64,000 nt of DNA from Xanthostigma xanthostigma (GCA_963575645.1 OY754469.1:38646753-38710752), one strand, 5' to 3'; numbered from the stretch's first letter, positions 20,851 to 31,905 are shown. Numbers and translations: made by a program. The notes: generated from the letters alone by a model not told the origin.

Positions 20851-22309
20851 TTTATCATTTAAAAGTGATTTGTAAAATTAATCTTTTTTCCTGTACCTAC
20901 CTATAGTTTTCTTTTTCGAAAGGCGCTAGGTGTCAATAAAAATCGATTGCTTGGAAAATATATCAAATCTTAAAAATTAACTGTTTTCTGATTTTTTCCT
21001 TTGTATACACACAATTACCTAGCTGGACGCCAAATTTTAACTTTCTAGGTCATCTGGAAGTGGATTAGATTTTGTATCTATATGTCAGTCAGTCAGTGAT
21101 AAAAATGCCTATTTTTAGACGTTAATATCTCAATAACCGTTTGAGCTGTATTTATGAAATTTGGAGTTCTAGTTAATCTAAGGGGTCTTAATAAATAACC
21201 CAAATTTCATGTGTTTATGTTAAATAGATTTTGAGTTATTGAGCGGTCAATAGTGGCTCCAAATGGTTCGTGTAATATAACACACGGCTGCTGCTTCCTT
21301 TTTTCTTTGTTGAACTTTGCTTGACACGCTGCCGCGTGTCTAGATTTAACGCACACAAACGTGTCGCGCCAACTGAACGGTTTTACTCCCAACCAAACGC
21401 GCCATTAGACGTTTCGCATCGAAAACAATGGCGTGCTTTGTTTAGATGAAACGGAGCGCGGTGCCTTGATCCGATTTCAATAAACCAATGATCCATGCCT
21501 TGCGCATTGTGTGTTCTGCTGAACCCTTGAACGACCTCGGTCCGTTCTATGTGTCACTTGGCAGCACTGGACAATGGACAGATAAGGTGGTGTACCACCA
21601 CATATTATTGTATCGGAGCTATTGTCTTGCGTTCCTTCACGTCCCACACGGACATTGTTCTGCGCATGCTCCGTAAAACCCCGCTTCCACACCCCCCGCA
21701 CCTGTCACCTGACCGCTGTGTAGCTACTGGACTGAAAAGATACCAATCTATAAGAAATATCTTTTGTTATATATATATGGAGAACCTGAAGTCGAGACAC
21801 ATTTTCAATACCGTCGGACTCGTGTATTTTCTTCTTACACTGCTCAGCCAATGAAAATATACCCTTGACAACGTTTGTCCTCATGAGGGTGTTTTTTCGG
21901 CTTGATCTAAGATTATACGAAGTGAGGATTAAGGAGAAGTTGAAAATACAGGAGTACCGACCGATAAGTTGGAAATATACACGTTCTACGGAGCTTACAG
22001 TTTTTGGGACAGTGTAATGTCAAACTCTGTCAGGCGGAACATCAGGCACAGAAAAACAAATGACTGATCTACTTAAAAAAAAGATCGCTTTTCAGGCTTG
22101 ATCAAAATGCGTAGAGAAATGTGGTTTCGCAATGGAAATTGTACAAAAACGATGTTATATATATATATACCTAGTATACAGTTTTTAAAAAATAACGTTT
22201 CAATCGATTATTTTTCGAGCAGGATCAATTTAAAATTTCTACAATGCTTTTCTTACGGATAAATATGCCTGGTCTCAATACAAGATCATTGTCAAATTAA
22301 ATTTTCTGA
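20851..22309. other. Non-coding sequence with repeat fragments
   Basis: The word TTTTACTCCCAACCAAACGC near 21381 recurs near 34928, so part is dispersed repeat. Between about 21800 and 22005, GTATTTTC and GAAAATAC words in opposite orientation resemble the arms at 41410-41600. Short frames at 21207-21854 overlap on both strands and are not supported. Confidence 0.4.
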
Positions 22310-22656
22310 CAGTGCTATCTGAATTTAATTCCAAGCTCCTGTCTGTCCGTCGTAAACATTTTGCTATTACATTTAAAATTATTTACAACTGCGTCGATGA
22401 TCCGCATCTCCTTAGTCTTATACCTTTCAATGCAACATCCTTAAGAACCCGTAAAACTCCCACGTTTTATCTTCCTTTCCCAAAAGCGTCCCAAATGGCT
22501 AACTCCTCTCTGTTTAATATGTGCAGTTCTGCCAATGAATCATTTACTGTGATTGCGTTTTTCAATTGAGATTATTATTTTGTTTTTGTTTATTTTTGTA
22601 CACTGTTTGGAACTTTCTGTTCCGTTGTGTTTATTGTTTTAAATAAATAAATAAAT
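22310..22656 (+). pseudogene. LINE reverse-transcriptase C-terminal fragment with tail
   Basis: A frame ending at 22569 matches the extreme C-terminus of jockey/RTE-type LINE ORF2. It has R-x-x-H-F...TFKIIYNCVDDPHLLSLI followed by P-F-N and a threonine-arginine-rich stretch. The protein stops and is followed by a short 3' UTR and an (AAAT)n tail at 22636-22656. The catalytic domain and endonuclease are missing, so this is a severely 5'-truncated dead copy. Assignment to a clade is tentative. Confidence 0.7.
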
Positions 22657-22661
22657 TGCAT

Positions 22662-23040
22662 TCAGGATATGGTACGCTGTTTCTGTCTCCTTTTCACTTT
22701 GGATTTTGTGTATAGCTGTCCTTTCAGGGCACAATATCCTGTTAGAAGACTTGCCACCAGACGAAGATTGTTCCAACTAAGTTGAAGTAGTTCATCAGTT
22801 ATCTTTCGGGATGGCCCTTGAATAAAAAGCATTGCCATGTTGCTTGGAAATCTGATTCCAGAATGTCTTATAATATGTTGATGTCGATCCATTCCCTTAT
22901 TTGACTTCGTACTGTAGTTTTTAACACTCCCAGGACAAGTTCTGAGCCAATGAATGGAGTTGGCAAACCTTTCTTCGTCAGCCCATCATCTTCTTCGTTG
23001 CATTTGATTCAAGAGTGTCCTGGTAGAGCAATTTTAGCAA
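22662..23040 (-). pseudogene. LINE RNase H domain C-terminal fragment
   Basis: On the minus strand a degenerate RNase H end is readable in two frames. A GNE-AD-type motif region (PGHS, then CNEEDDGLTKKG) comes first. It is followed by GLPTPFIGS, KTTVRSQIREWID and then, after a frameshift, GPSRKITDELLQLSWNNLRL and LLTGYCALKGQLY. This layout is typical of LINEs that carry RNase H downstream of the reverse transcriptase (I, R1 or LOA groups). It lies tail to tail with the other LINE fragment, so these are two separate elements. Confidence 0.72.
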
Positions 23041-23684
23041 CACCTTTGTAACATTCTTGTTTTGTTGTAATGCAAGTGAATGCACATTACCCACGGCTGT
23101 TATAAGTTTATAATAATAACAAAACACATAGATAAGCACCGTATAATTATCTGTACATCGAAGTGTATATACCTATTGAACAATATTACCCTTTGGTACG
23201 GACGATACCTGACATTGATTGGACAGAGCGGGACATTCAGGCAGAGGCGATTTCTCTATGAGCGCTGCAGAACTGCAGAACAACCAGAATATTAAGTACT
23301 CTATCAATTTTTTTTGGAATGAATTATATTTTCTTCATACCTCGATCGATAGTGCTTACTTTCGGCATCAATAAGGCAGAATTGCGCATTGGCGGGATTA
23401 CACACACTGATGCGGAAAGTACGTACGTTCGTCGGGCAGTAAAGAGAAATCACCTATCAACTGTTGTTTTGGATGTCGTTTCCATAGCAACCCTATTACA
23501 TTTTAGGTAATAGTCGCGAACAGCTGTTATTCGACATACAACCTCATTAAGCTGCTTGCTTGTAATTTATCTGTGTTTTTATGTAATTAATTAATTAATG
23601 TATTTAATAAGCGTACTTACGACCGAGATGTGAAGAAAAATAGTGTACACTACACTGGCCGAAAGTTCGCCTCGGGTATCATGC
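23041..23684. other. Non-coding sequence, nothing recognised
   Basis: Open frames of 71 and 63 codons (23080-23510) show no recognisable features. Confidence 0.4.
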
Positions 23685-23740
23685 AAGAATATCAAAGTTT
23701 GGGCCCTTGTGGTGTAATATACTATTTCCATATTTATAAT
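23685..23740 (+). repeat. Short dispersed repeat block (empty site)
   Basis: Matches 1609-1655 and 60265-60305, here reading through GTGTAATATACTATTTC without interruption. It therefore serves as the empty target for the element at 60309-61716. Confidence 0.65.
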
Positions 23741-24790
23741 GATAAGAAATGGGGCAATAAGTTACACAATCAATAGTCACTGGCAGACCACAAAACTCGT
23801 GTGTGTTTTGTGTGACAGACTGTCTTACGTTCAGGCGCTGTTCTGCGCTCCGAAGCAGCACATGAAACATCATCAATTAGATACCTCCGGTGTACACCGT
23901 GCAACTCCTGACCATCAAATTATAGCGTATTATTTAGATCGGCTATGAGCTGCATTTACCGTCAGCACATTAGTACAAATAAGCATCTAACACTGTCCTT
24001 TATGATTTGATATACTATAGAAGTGTTTACTAAATCTATCTTATTCTGTCAACATCTCCGACGGCTTTGACTACATACACAAACATGATACACGACACAC
24101 GGCTTATGACAGTAGTGACTAGTGTCACAGTGTATGTTGTAGTTTGTTGTCAACACGGATGTGACTTATAATTAATTAACCTTCCGCCTCCTCATTCCTA
24201 GTCCGTATTAGGAGATACCTCCGATTGACTCTGTGGAACATCCCTTTAAAATATTTACGCGTCGCCACTGCATTCAAGATCAAAAGTAACTGTACACTTG
24301 TTATAGATAGATATTAAGCTTGACAGCTCAGACTGTACGCTTATTGTCTATCGATAGTTTAATATCAATCATTTGTCGTGATCGATTTGAACTCTATTAA
24401 AATGATCGATTCAGTTTTTTACGATTTACCATTGAGGTGAATATATTTATTATGCGAGTTGGGACCGTTTAACGTTTGCGTTAAGTACTCAGTACTAACA
24501 GTATAACCACGAGAATAAATAAAAACCAGAAGTATAACTCGAAGGCGGTGCTTTTGATGTGTCTACCGACGGATGCGTGACATTAGTTCCAAGTCGCCTG
24601 CTGCCACACGTTCTTAAATAATGTCTAGCGCAGTTGAAAACGGAACGTCAGGTAGAAATACCAAATGAGCACAGCCCCACAAGCCCGGAAACCGAGAAAA
24701 TTTAATACAAATAAATAAAATCGTAACTTAGTCTGTAATTCAACAGTTTTAAAGATTCCTAGAGCGAATTTTCAGTGTTCTCTTTATGTT
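23741..24790. other. Non-coding sequence, nothing recognised
   Basis: A weak match to 19930-19970 (ACGTTTGCGTTAA) occurs near 24470. No gene is supported. Confidence 0.4.
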
Positions 24791-25005
24791 TTTGTACCTA
24801 TCTATACATATAAATAAAGCGTCTGTCTGTTTGTTCCGGCTAATCTCTGAAACGACTGGACCGATTTTGACGGAACTTTCACTGACAGATAGCTGATGTT
24901 AAAGGAGTAAACTTAGGCTACTTTTATTTTATAAAAATAATTAGCGTTCCGCGCAAAAAAATTGATTCCACGCAGACGAAGTCGCGGGTTACAGCTAGTA
25001 TTAAA
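24791..25005 (+). repeat. Short retroelement-tail repeat
   Basis: Begins with AAATAAAGCGTCTGTCTG and GGCTAATCTCTGAAACGACT, then CGATTTTGACGGAAC, and ends GACGAAGTCGCGGGTTACAG before CTAGTATT. This arrangement is common in arthropod non-autonomous retroelement or LINE tails. The class was not resolved. Confidence 0.5.
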
Positions 25006-25728
25006 AAAAAATAACCTTTCAAAAATGTAGGTACAGATTGAAAAACCATCCAACAAATGATTTTATGTAGGTATATTAAAAATAAATCAAACAATTTCGT
25101 CTCGCTTTAAAAAAAGATACAAAACCGTATTTAACAAATATTTTACATTATATTAAAAATAAAACGTGTTCTCTTATGATTTTTTTGTACTCGAAATGTA
25201 ATTTATGATAACAATGTTTTGTAAAGCTAACTGCACACTCTCAGCGTTCGTTAAAGCATTTTCAACCAAATGCAAAAATTCTATAAGTACTACTGAATAC
25301 TGAAAAGGTATTGTAAAATTTTGAAAAGTGATTTTTGACCTGAACTAGTACCATTCTCCACAATTGTGGATTGGAATGGTAAAACGACTGATAGACAAAC
25401 AATTATTTGCTAAGGAATTCGTATAGCGCGACCAGTTCGGCTTTCTTTACCGCACTAGATCGTAATGGATCACTTTACAGGAATGTAAAACAGCTATTTT
25501 ATAGGCACAGATTTTTAAATGAAATATAAGAATACTTCAATAAATAAAATTATCGATCCTCGGGTTGAAGCGCACTTTGTGTTGTTTGTTTTTCAAAATA
25601 AAAAAAAAAAAAAAAAAATTATCGAACAATTTTTGAGGGAAATATATTAACAAAAAATAACAATTAATAAACGTTATTGTATTAATTATGTTTTGTTATG
25701 TATATTTGTCTGAAAAAATAGGAGCGGA
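25006..25728. other. AT-rich non-coding sequence
   Basis: Contains a poly-A run near 25600-25618. No gene was recognised. Confidence 0.4.
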
Positions 25729-25920
25729 GCATCAATGAAAAATGTTGCAAACTGTAGCTCAAAATTTGTCCGTCTGATAAAATCTTTTAAACGGTTACTC
25801 TAATCATCATGAAATTTGGAAACAACATTCATCTCGGTAAACTAAGATGAATGTACGTACTCATGCCCCCCCCCCCATTCGTTCTTTTGCACCCGGGTGA
25901 AACCGGGCGGGACCGCTAGT
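25729..25920 (+). repeat. LINE-like tail family, copy 3
   Basis: Runs from GGAGCGGAGCATCAATGAAA through TTCATCTCGGTAAACTAAGA to GTGAAACCGGGCGGGACCGC. It matches 59605-59812 and, reversed, 4091-4237. A run of C residues lies at 25866-25875. Confidence 0.7.
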
Positions 25921-26072
25921 GTTGTATACAGTTGGCATTATTACTAAGCCATGAACATAAAAATGGCGACTTGTACAAAGAGCTTTATAATAAGTACCTA
26001 TGCTTACAGGTGAGTAAATTATGCCCGTATTCATAGTTCACGAACGAGAAATTAAACGAACTTTAAATTCAA

Positions 26073-26576
26073 ATTATGGGATTTGGTCTCGGTTAAATTG
26101 ATCGAAAATGGTTTTATTTTATTGTTTAAAGGTCACTAAGAAAAAGTGTCCATGAGTGCATAGCCTAAAAAACAATAGATTTTTGGCTACAGATATTATG
26201 TTTAGCGAGATTTTAGATTTAGGGATATCCATTGAACTCACACACATGTTCCATGTTCAACTTTTGAGCTTTTTTTTTAGAAATAGAAAAATAGTCGAAA
26301 ACTAGGTAATGTTGGAAGGTATCATCCTGTATAAAATAGTAATGTCATATATTCAGATTCAGCGCAGTTGAAAACATATTTCTAGAGCTTGGGATTTGTT
26401 AAGATTGTGAATTCAATCGATATCCCTGTACCTGTCTAAAATTCCGCTAAACATATCTGTAGCTAAAAATCTATTGGTTTTTAGGCTATGCGCCATGGAC
26501 ACTTTTTCTTAGTGACCTTTAAACAATAAAATAAAACCATTTTCGATCAATTTAACCGTGAGCCAAATCCCATAAG
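26073..26576. mobile_element. ~500-bp element with ~165-bp terminal inverted repeats
   Basis: The left arm (GGGATTTGGTCTCGGTTAAA through TTTGGCTACAGATATTATG) is mirrored by the right arm ending GTGAGCCAAATCCC. The interior, containing CATGTTCCATGTTCAA, recurs with the right arm at 45590-45990. It is non-coding. Confidence 0.75.
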
Positions 26577-26602
26577 GTTTGTGCGCGGGTCCTTTCAGTT
26601 AA

Positions 26603-26755
26603 GGCCTAGCACACATGAAGAGCGTTCAACGCGCGTTGGCCCAACGCGCGTTTACAATTTCTATACAATTGTATAGAACTGTTTATATGATAACGCGCGT
26701 TGAGCGCGCGTTATCATATAAACGCGCGTTGAACGCCTCTCATATAAACTAGGCC
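26603..26755. mobile_element. 153-bp palindromic PIF/Harbinger-like MITE
   Basis: Ends GGCCTAGCACACATGAAGAG and CTCATATAAACTAGGCC, with an exact TAA duplication at 26600-26602 and 26756-26758. It is intermediate in length between 4746-4820 and 9889-10095, mixing terminal sequences of both. Confidence 0.82.
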
Positions 26756-26758
26756 TAA

Positions 26759-28911
26759 ATCTATTCAGCAGTTTTTTTCTAGGTATAATCTACGTAAAAA
26801 AGTCTTGGGGTCGGCGCGAAATTAATAATACATAGGTATTGCGTAAAGTTAGCGTAATTAAATTGGCGCCGATCTCAGAGTTTTATTATTTTAGGCCTTT
26901 TCGTAACTTTTTTTTAAAGAGGTTTAATTATTTAAAACGTTTTTTGGAGTCTTTTTTTCCAAATACACCTGTCGTCTGGATCCTGCTTTAGTCGTATGAA
27001 TGCGAGTACTGTTTTGTACGTTCACAATACCTACTACATTATGTAGAGAGAGGTAGTAGGGTACCTATATAGAGAAGCTTCTGCACCCGCTGTGAAAGTC
27101 GGTTCACGAACCGGTGGCCGAGCGGCCGCTAATGGGCCAACGATGATTTGTACTTTCAACTATACACCTCATCGCTCATCAACCGGACAATCCGTGTGCA
27201 CTGTATCTACAATAAATACACTCATCGCTTACACGTGGGAATAATCGAATGATTGTAATAATCGAAAGGTCGCCATTCGAATTATTTTTAGGGTTCCCTA
27301 CCTTGAAAGAACAAAAGAAACCCTTATAGGATCACTTTGTTCTTCGTCTTTCAAGACTCTTGGGAATCAAAAAGGGTACTTTCCTTTAACCTAGAATCAT
27401 AAAATTTGGCAAAAAGCTATGTCTTATACTAGCATAAGTAAAGGCAAAAATCCGAAAACCGTTTTGTACTTACATCACAAAAAAATAATGCTTTTAAACC
27501 GCAATAACATGCTACGCACGCACGCGCCACGCAGTAACAGTTCTAATACAAAACAAGCGTCCGCTACCGGTGCGTTTATACAGCACAATATGAGAACTCT
27601 TGCACACAACGCGGTACGACAACTAGGCTATCAGATATAGCCACGAGATACAATACACTTACAGTTCAGTATAATCCATCTGAACTCATTGCAATTACAC
27701 GCTTAGTAAGCGAACTGACCGCAAGCTTTGTCGATGTTTGGGGACAACATTTTTCCAACGGCTATAAACGGGAAAAATCTTCGAGACTCGATTTCTGTGA
27801 TAATTTCGTTCTGGAGATTGCATTATAAAAGAATAATTCGTAGGTGTAAAAATCATTCGATTGATTTTGAATAACCTTTCGAGAGATATTTTAATAAAAG
27901 AATAGGTTGACTAATTTCACTCGAAATGTCCCATCTCTAATGAGCGCGAATCGCTCGAATGAACAAACGTACATTTTTGTATATACAAAATATCGTACGT
28001 GATATTTCAAATTCATGTCATACATTTGTTGTCGAGCATCTATAATTTACTATATCTATCTTCAAAATTCGAAAAGCTCAAGGCGTGATTTCGTTAGCAC
28101 AAAGTAGCTGTTAAAATCTCGGAATATTATTAGTAGACTGGTACGTTAGCTAAACTATTTAAGGTGGAGTGTTTACCCCTTATTCACCCGCATAACGCTA
28201 TATTACGAACATTTGAATGTATACAAAATGTACTAATGACTAACTCACTTGAAAAATGGTTCAGGAAACCGTCATTTCTTCGAAATACCTTATTCAATAT
28301 TGCTTTCAAAATAAACTGTAAGAAGTACAGTGCCCGCGGTGAGAGTTGAAGCACGGCACGTCATCAATAATATGCTAGTGAACGCCTACTTTTCCGCAGA
28401 CAGTGGCGTGAGGAATAAATTCGACATATCCATTTATAGCGGTAGAATAAAAATAAACACTCGACGCGCATGGATCTCCGAAACAGCCAATAGCAAGCTA
28501 GAAGGCGGGCGCAATGCGTTCACGTCACTATGACACGGTGGCTTCATCTTTCGCCGCAGCTAATATATACATCATTCTTCCCATTTAATACGTTTATTTT
28601 GCTTTACACAATTTTACAGCACCTAAATTAAAAAATACTATAAAAAACATTCTTCTTGATAAAGTAATATACCTACAGCTTAAATGAATACTATGACATA
28701 AATTTTAAGAATATTTTGTAATATATATGTACCTACTATCTTCTGACGCATTCTATGCTCTTTTTAGTTGCAAAAGTGAATAAAGCATTATTATTATTAT
28801 TATTATAGAAGTGTGTTTTCATGGCTGCTGTATACAGGCATGTTTTATAGGCGGGGGTTTGCGAAAAGACATTTATTGAAATATAATAATGTTATTTTTC
28901 TTTATTTTCAG
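26759..28911. other. Non-coding sequence upstream of the SAM gene exons
   Basis: No earlier exon of the SAM gene was recognised here. Frames at 27419-27640 and 28164-28533 have no recognisable features. A (TTA)n run lies at about 28787-28805. The last 40 bases form a pyrimidine-rich tract before the acceptor at 28910-28911. Confidence 0.4.
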
Positions 28912-29308
28912 GCGAAGGCAATGAAGGCGATACACCTCCGTCAACTCAGTCTTTGACGCCGTCTTCGGCGACGGCGGTGACGGTCGGTCATCAACCGGTA
29001 AAGAGTCGCGGCAAGAGACGGTGCGGCGGCGCTTACAGGATGGACCAGGTGTTGGTAAATGGAACGGCGTCGCAACAAGTGCCGGATTACCACAACAACA
29101 ATAACAACAACAACACGGTAAAGAACGAACGCCTGTCGCCGGCGACTTCGGCAACGCCCGACAACAGTTCAAGGTCAAGATCGGTGACGCCGTCCTCGTC
29201 TAGTATTCCAGGAACGCCGCCCGGATTAGAACACGTCGCCGCCAGCAGGAACTATTCGGATTTTATGAGGAGTCTGGCTGCCAAGTACAACAACACTAAT
29301 CCTAACGA
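28912..29308 (+). CDS. SAM-domain protein, internal exon A
   Basis: This is an internal coding exon. The acceptor is TTTATTTTCAG, the donor GTAAGT follows position 29308, and the exon enters with two bases of a split codon. It encodes about 131 residues of acidic then low-complexity sequence. In order there are EGNEGDTPPSTQSLTPSS, a basic SRGKRRCGGAYRMD patch that could be a nuclear localisation signal, an asparagine run, a serine/proline stretch, and NYSDFMRSLAAKYN. There is no start methionine, so the gene begins upstream, outside what I can recognise. GC content is far above the surroundings, as expected for real coding DNA. Its 2-base phase joins correctly to the exon at 30056, where the split codon gives glutamate. 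Such composition is usual for nuclear regulators, but function is inferred only from the SAM domain downstream. Confidence 0.88.
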
Positions 29309-29359
29309 GTAAGTGAGGGAGTTTTGACAAATTATTATCCTGACAGACCAAAGAAAGGC

Positions 29360-29480
29360 TAAATGCCGTAGCACACGAGGCTGGTTTTGCCACCAGATTT
29401 GGCTGCTAGGATTCCAGCGTGCTGTGGCGCTATATTTCGCGATGGTTTTTGTTTGTTCCCTTCACACGATGCTTACAGTT
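29360..29480 (+). repeat. PIF/Harbinger-like repeat fragment in the intron
   Basis: The stretch GCACACGAGGCTGGTTTTGC is shared with 56534-56560, and the family continues at 62510-62935. The copy is partial. Confidence 0.55.
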
Positions 29481-29559
29481 TGAGGCCGGTGGCAAATTTG
29501 ACTAAATGTTGTAATAATAATTTTTTTTCAGTATAAAGTAGTGTTGATCCAATAGAATG

Positions 29560-29863
29560 TTACGATGAAGGAAGGTTTTTGGTTGAGGATCATAAGTAAA
29601 TAAGCTTTACCAATGTTTCGCTAGTGGCCAACGTTTCGAAAAATTTATTTTCATTTTCAGGGCCTCAAGCTGGTCGAAAGGTGGTAAATTGTTAAAACAA
29701 CATACATGATAATATTATTATGTTGTTTTAACAATTTACCACCTTTCGACCAGCTTGAGGCCCTGAAGATGAAAATAAATTTTTCGAAACGCTGGCCACT
29801 AGCGAAACATCAGTAAAGCTTATTTACTTATGATCCTCAAGCAAAAACTTTCCTTCATCGTAA
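29560..29863. mobile_element. ~300-bp near-perfect palindrome (foldback) in the intron
   Basis: The left arm from TTACGATGAAGGAAGG and the right arm ending CCTTCATCGTAA pair along about 145 bp each. The arms meet near 29711 at GATAATATTATTATG. A transcript of this intron would form a long hairpin. It is non-coding and has TTA/TAA at the edges. Confidence 0.82.
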
Positions 29864-30055
29864 TAATAAATGTTACGATCCTCTTGTGCTTACGGCTTTC
29901 TTGAGACATCCCTCCCTGGCTGTGGGCCCATTGCATTTTTTCCGTCCTGCCACCCTATTTTGCTTTACATTGTTTCATTAGGCGCTAAGCGAACCGTACT
30001 ATAATGATGACTCACTCCTTCTGTTTTGTAATTGTTCCTTTTCTTCTGCTTGCAG

Positions 30056-30405
30056 ATATTTTAATTCACCCGTTCGAAACGGCATCCTTGACCCTCGGTT
30101 CGGCACGACCTTCAAACCCGGTTCTCCGTTCGCAAGTCTGATCTCACCTCTGGGCGCCGCAGCGGCAGCCGCCGCCGCCGCCAACGTCGTCTCCAACACG
30201 ACGACGCACCACCACATCCAACATCAACAGACGTCCGCGACTAAAAACGCCGAAGATCAACATCCGGCGGCGCAAATTAAAAAACAAACTGAGCAGTTAG
30301 CGTTCTCGGCAATGTTTCCTCCAATGATTGACATGTCGAGTACGCAGGCGCTGCTAGCGATGGTGCGACAAGCCAAAGAAGACGAACTTAATAGTTTAAT
30401 GAAAG
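30056..30405 (+). CDS. SAM-domain protein, internal exon B
   Basis: The acceptor is CTTCTGCTTGCAG and the donor GTTAGT follows 30405. The exon completes the split glutamate codon from exon A and ends one base into a glycine codon. About 116 residues are encoded: YFNSPVRNGILDPRFG, a serine/proline segment with SPFASLISPL, nine consecutive alanines, a His/Gln-rich stretch and MFPPMIDMSSTQALLAMV, then QAKEDELNSLMKG. The alanine and His/Gln runs are typical of insect transcriptional regulators. The frame is open throughout and codon use matches exons A and C. A minus-strand frame over the same DNA is a shadow. Confidence 0.88.
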
Positions 30406-30482
30406 GTTAGTGTTGTAAAAAAGTGTGGTGGAACCCAATTCTTACACCGTATGCTTCATTTGGCACTTTGTTTCTTTTCCAG

Positions 30483-30853
30483 GTGCGAAAAGACCCCACG
30501 TGACAGATTCCAATTCGCCATTGGATCTTTCCAGCGCGGCGGGAATACCCGCTCTGAAGAAAGCGTGCGTGCGACCTCAGAAGAGCATAAAACATGGCGG
30601 CAGCGAAAGTCCCGGTCCTCCTTCGTTTGCGGCATCGGCTAAACTCGGAAGTGCTTCGCCGCCAGGCAGCGCCGCCAAGACGGACGCGGGAACAACTACT
30701 GTCGTGGCGTCGACAACCACTCCGTTGACGAGACAGTGTCAAGGACAGTGCGGTGGCGCCACTTCTGGAGAGGAATCGGAAGTCGCTGTTTGGAGCGTTG
30801 ATGACGTGGTGAACTTCGTATCGAGTATTGACATCTGTGCTGAATACGCTCAG
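30483..30853 (+). CDS. SAM-domain protein, internal exon C (start of SAM domain)
   Basis: The acceptor TTTCTTTTCCAG and donor GTAGGA bound 124 codons, ending in phase 0. The exon opens with AKRPHV and, at 30518-30532, the motif PLDLS, the classic docking site for the corepressor CtBP. A Ser/Pro/Thr-rich region follows. The last 25 residues (VAVWSVDDVVNFV, then CAEYA) are the first helices of a sterile alpha motif of the polyhomeotic/SAMD7/SAMD11 kind, which usually mediates polymerisation or partner binding. The rest of the SAM must lie in a later exon, which I did not find. Candidates include a SAMD11-like protein or the fly SAM cofactor Samuel/Moses. I cannot decide, so no symbol is given. 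There is no FCS zinc finger in the visible part, which argues against polyhomeotic itself. Confidence 0.87.
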
Positions 30854-31321
30854 GTAGGATTTTTGTTTTTTTTTTATATATATACTAGCGGCCCTGTACG
30901 TGCTTCGCTACGTATAAAGTGAAATAATAAAAAAAATTAATTGGAACATCAAATTCATTTATTCAAATAAAAAATTATATTATTAATTGCTATATAAAAA
31001 TGTCATTAAATAATTCATTTTTAAATCGACGTGCTTCCATCTGTTACAAAAGAATAAAACACCCGTATGCACACAATATGTTTTTTCAAATAAAGAAACA
31101 CACATACATACATGTAATTCACTTCAACAGTTCAAAACTTACCGTTTGTGTAAATGCGTTTGACAATTTAATTCAAAAAAAGCCTGTAAACGATATGAAA
31201 CACCGACGGCTCGCTAAAAAACTGAGAAAAGTACACGCACACATATACATAGTACATTTGAACAATTCAAGGCTCACCGTTTGCATTCCGAGGTGAAACC
31301 CCTAATATGACTGCACTATAC
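30854..31321. repeat. Intronic LINE-like tail (CTAGCGGCCCTG type) and AT-rich DNA
   Basis: Shortly after the donor, ACTAGCGGCCCTGTACGTGC at 30886 marks the end of a retroelement tail running away from the exon. The 98-codon frame at 31000-31296 contains an internally repeated segment (HFNSSKLTVCV and HLNNSRLTVCI) and is likely repeat-derived. Confidence 0.5.
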
Positions 31322-31905
31322 CTACTGCCCTAAAAAGGCAAAGGGCAGTAAGTAACATTTGCTGAAAAATGAGTTCATATACCATGGCCCCCACATTCGA
31401 TTGTGGGCCCTTTAACCAGGATCTGGGTCGGGCCCCCCCAACATATGCCTATTTTTCTTTGTCTTCGGACAAGAATCTTCGCAAAGTTAGAGTGGGGAAG
31501 AGTAGAGGGAGTAGGTGGGGCCCGTGAGTGCTGTTGTATACAAAGTAATATCTATTTTACTCTAAACTGTTTTTATATTTAAATATTTTCGTTTATTTTG
31601 ATAATAAAGCTATGATCCCCTGCAAATACTTCTTGAATAAAAAAACCAGGGCCCCCTCTGAGCCCGGGCCCTGTTACCAGAGTTGCACCAGCCCCACCAT
31701 TGTGGGGGCCATGTCATATACTGAAGCCAACGACAGCAGTAAGTGCTGCAGCAATAATTTTATTGTCTTTAAAAAATGTTTCCCCCATGTTTTGGTTTCC
31801 ATACTCTAAAATTCTGGACGGTCAAGACATTTTTAGTAAATCTTGATTTACTCAAATTCATAAGTTGGTCACTTACTGCCTTTTTCCTTTTTACGCCAGT
31901 ATATA
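31322..31905. mobile_element. TIR element (CTGCCCTAAAAAGGCA family) split by a hAT
   Basis: The ends carry CTGCCCTAAAAAGGCAAAGG on the left and a TTACTGCC...CCTTTTTACG mirror on the right. The whole body matches, reversed, the uninterrupted copy at 62254-62505, including CCCCCATGTTTTGGTTTCCA. Each terminus is itself a small hairpin. It is non-coding. Confidence 0.8.
31383..31713. mobile_element. 331-bp non-autonomous hAT inside the TIR element
   Basis: Terminal repeats CATGGCCCCCACA and TTGTGGGGGCCATG bound a GC-rich non-coding insert. A perfect 8-bp duplication TCATATAC lies at 31375-31382 and 31714-31721. The sister copy at 62254-62505 lacks this insert, which confirms the boundaries. Confidence 0.87.

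Noticed and set aside
28953-28955. Translation start of the SAM protein at this point
   Set aside because: The codon is TTG and the frame stays open upstream to a good splice acceptor at 28910-28911, so this is the inside of an exon.
30425-30922. A 165-codon protein beginning in the intron before exon C and running past its donor
   Set aside because: The acceptor at 30482 and donor at 30854 are strong, phases fit the neighbouring exons, and the extra residues on both sides look like translated intron.
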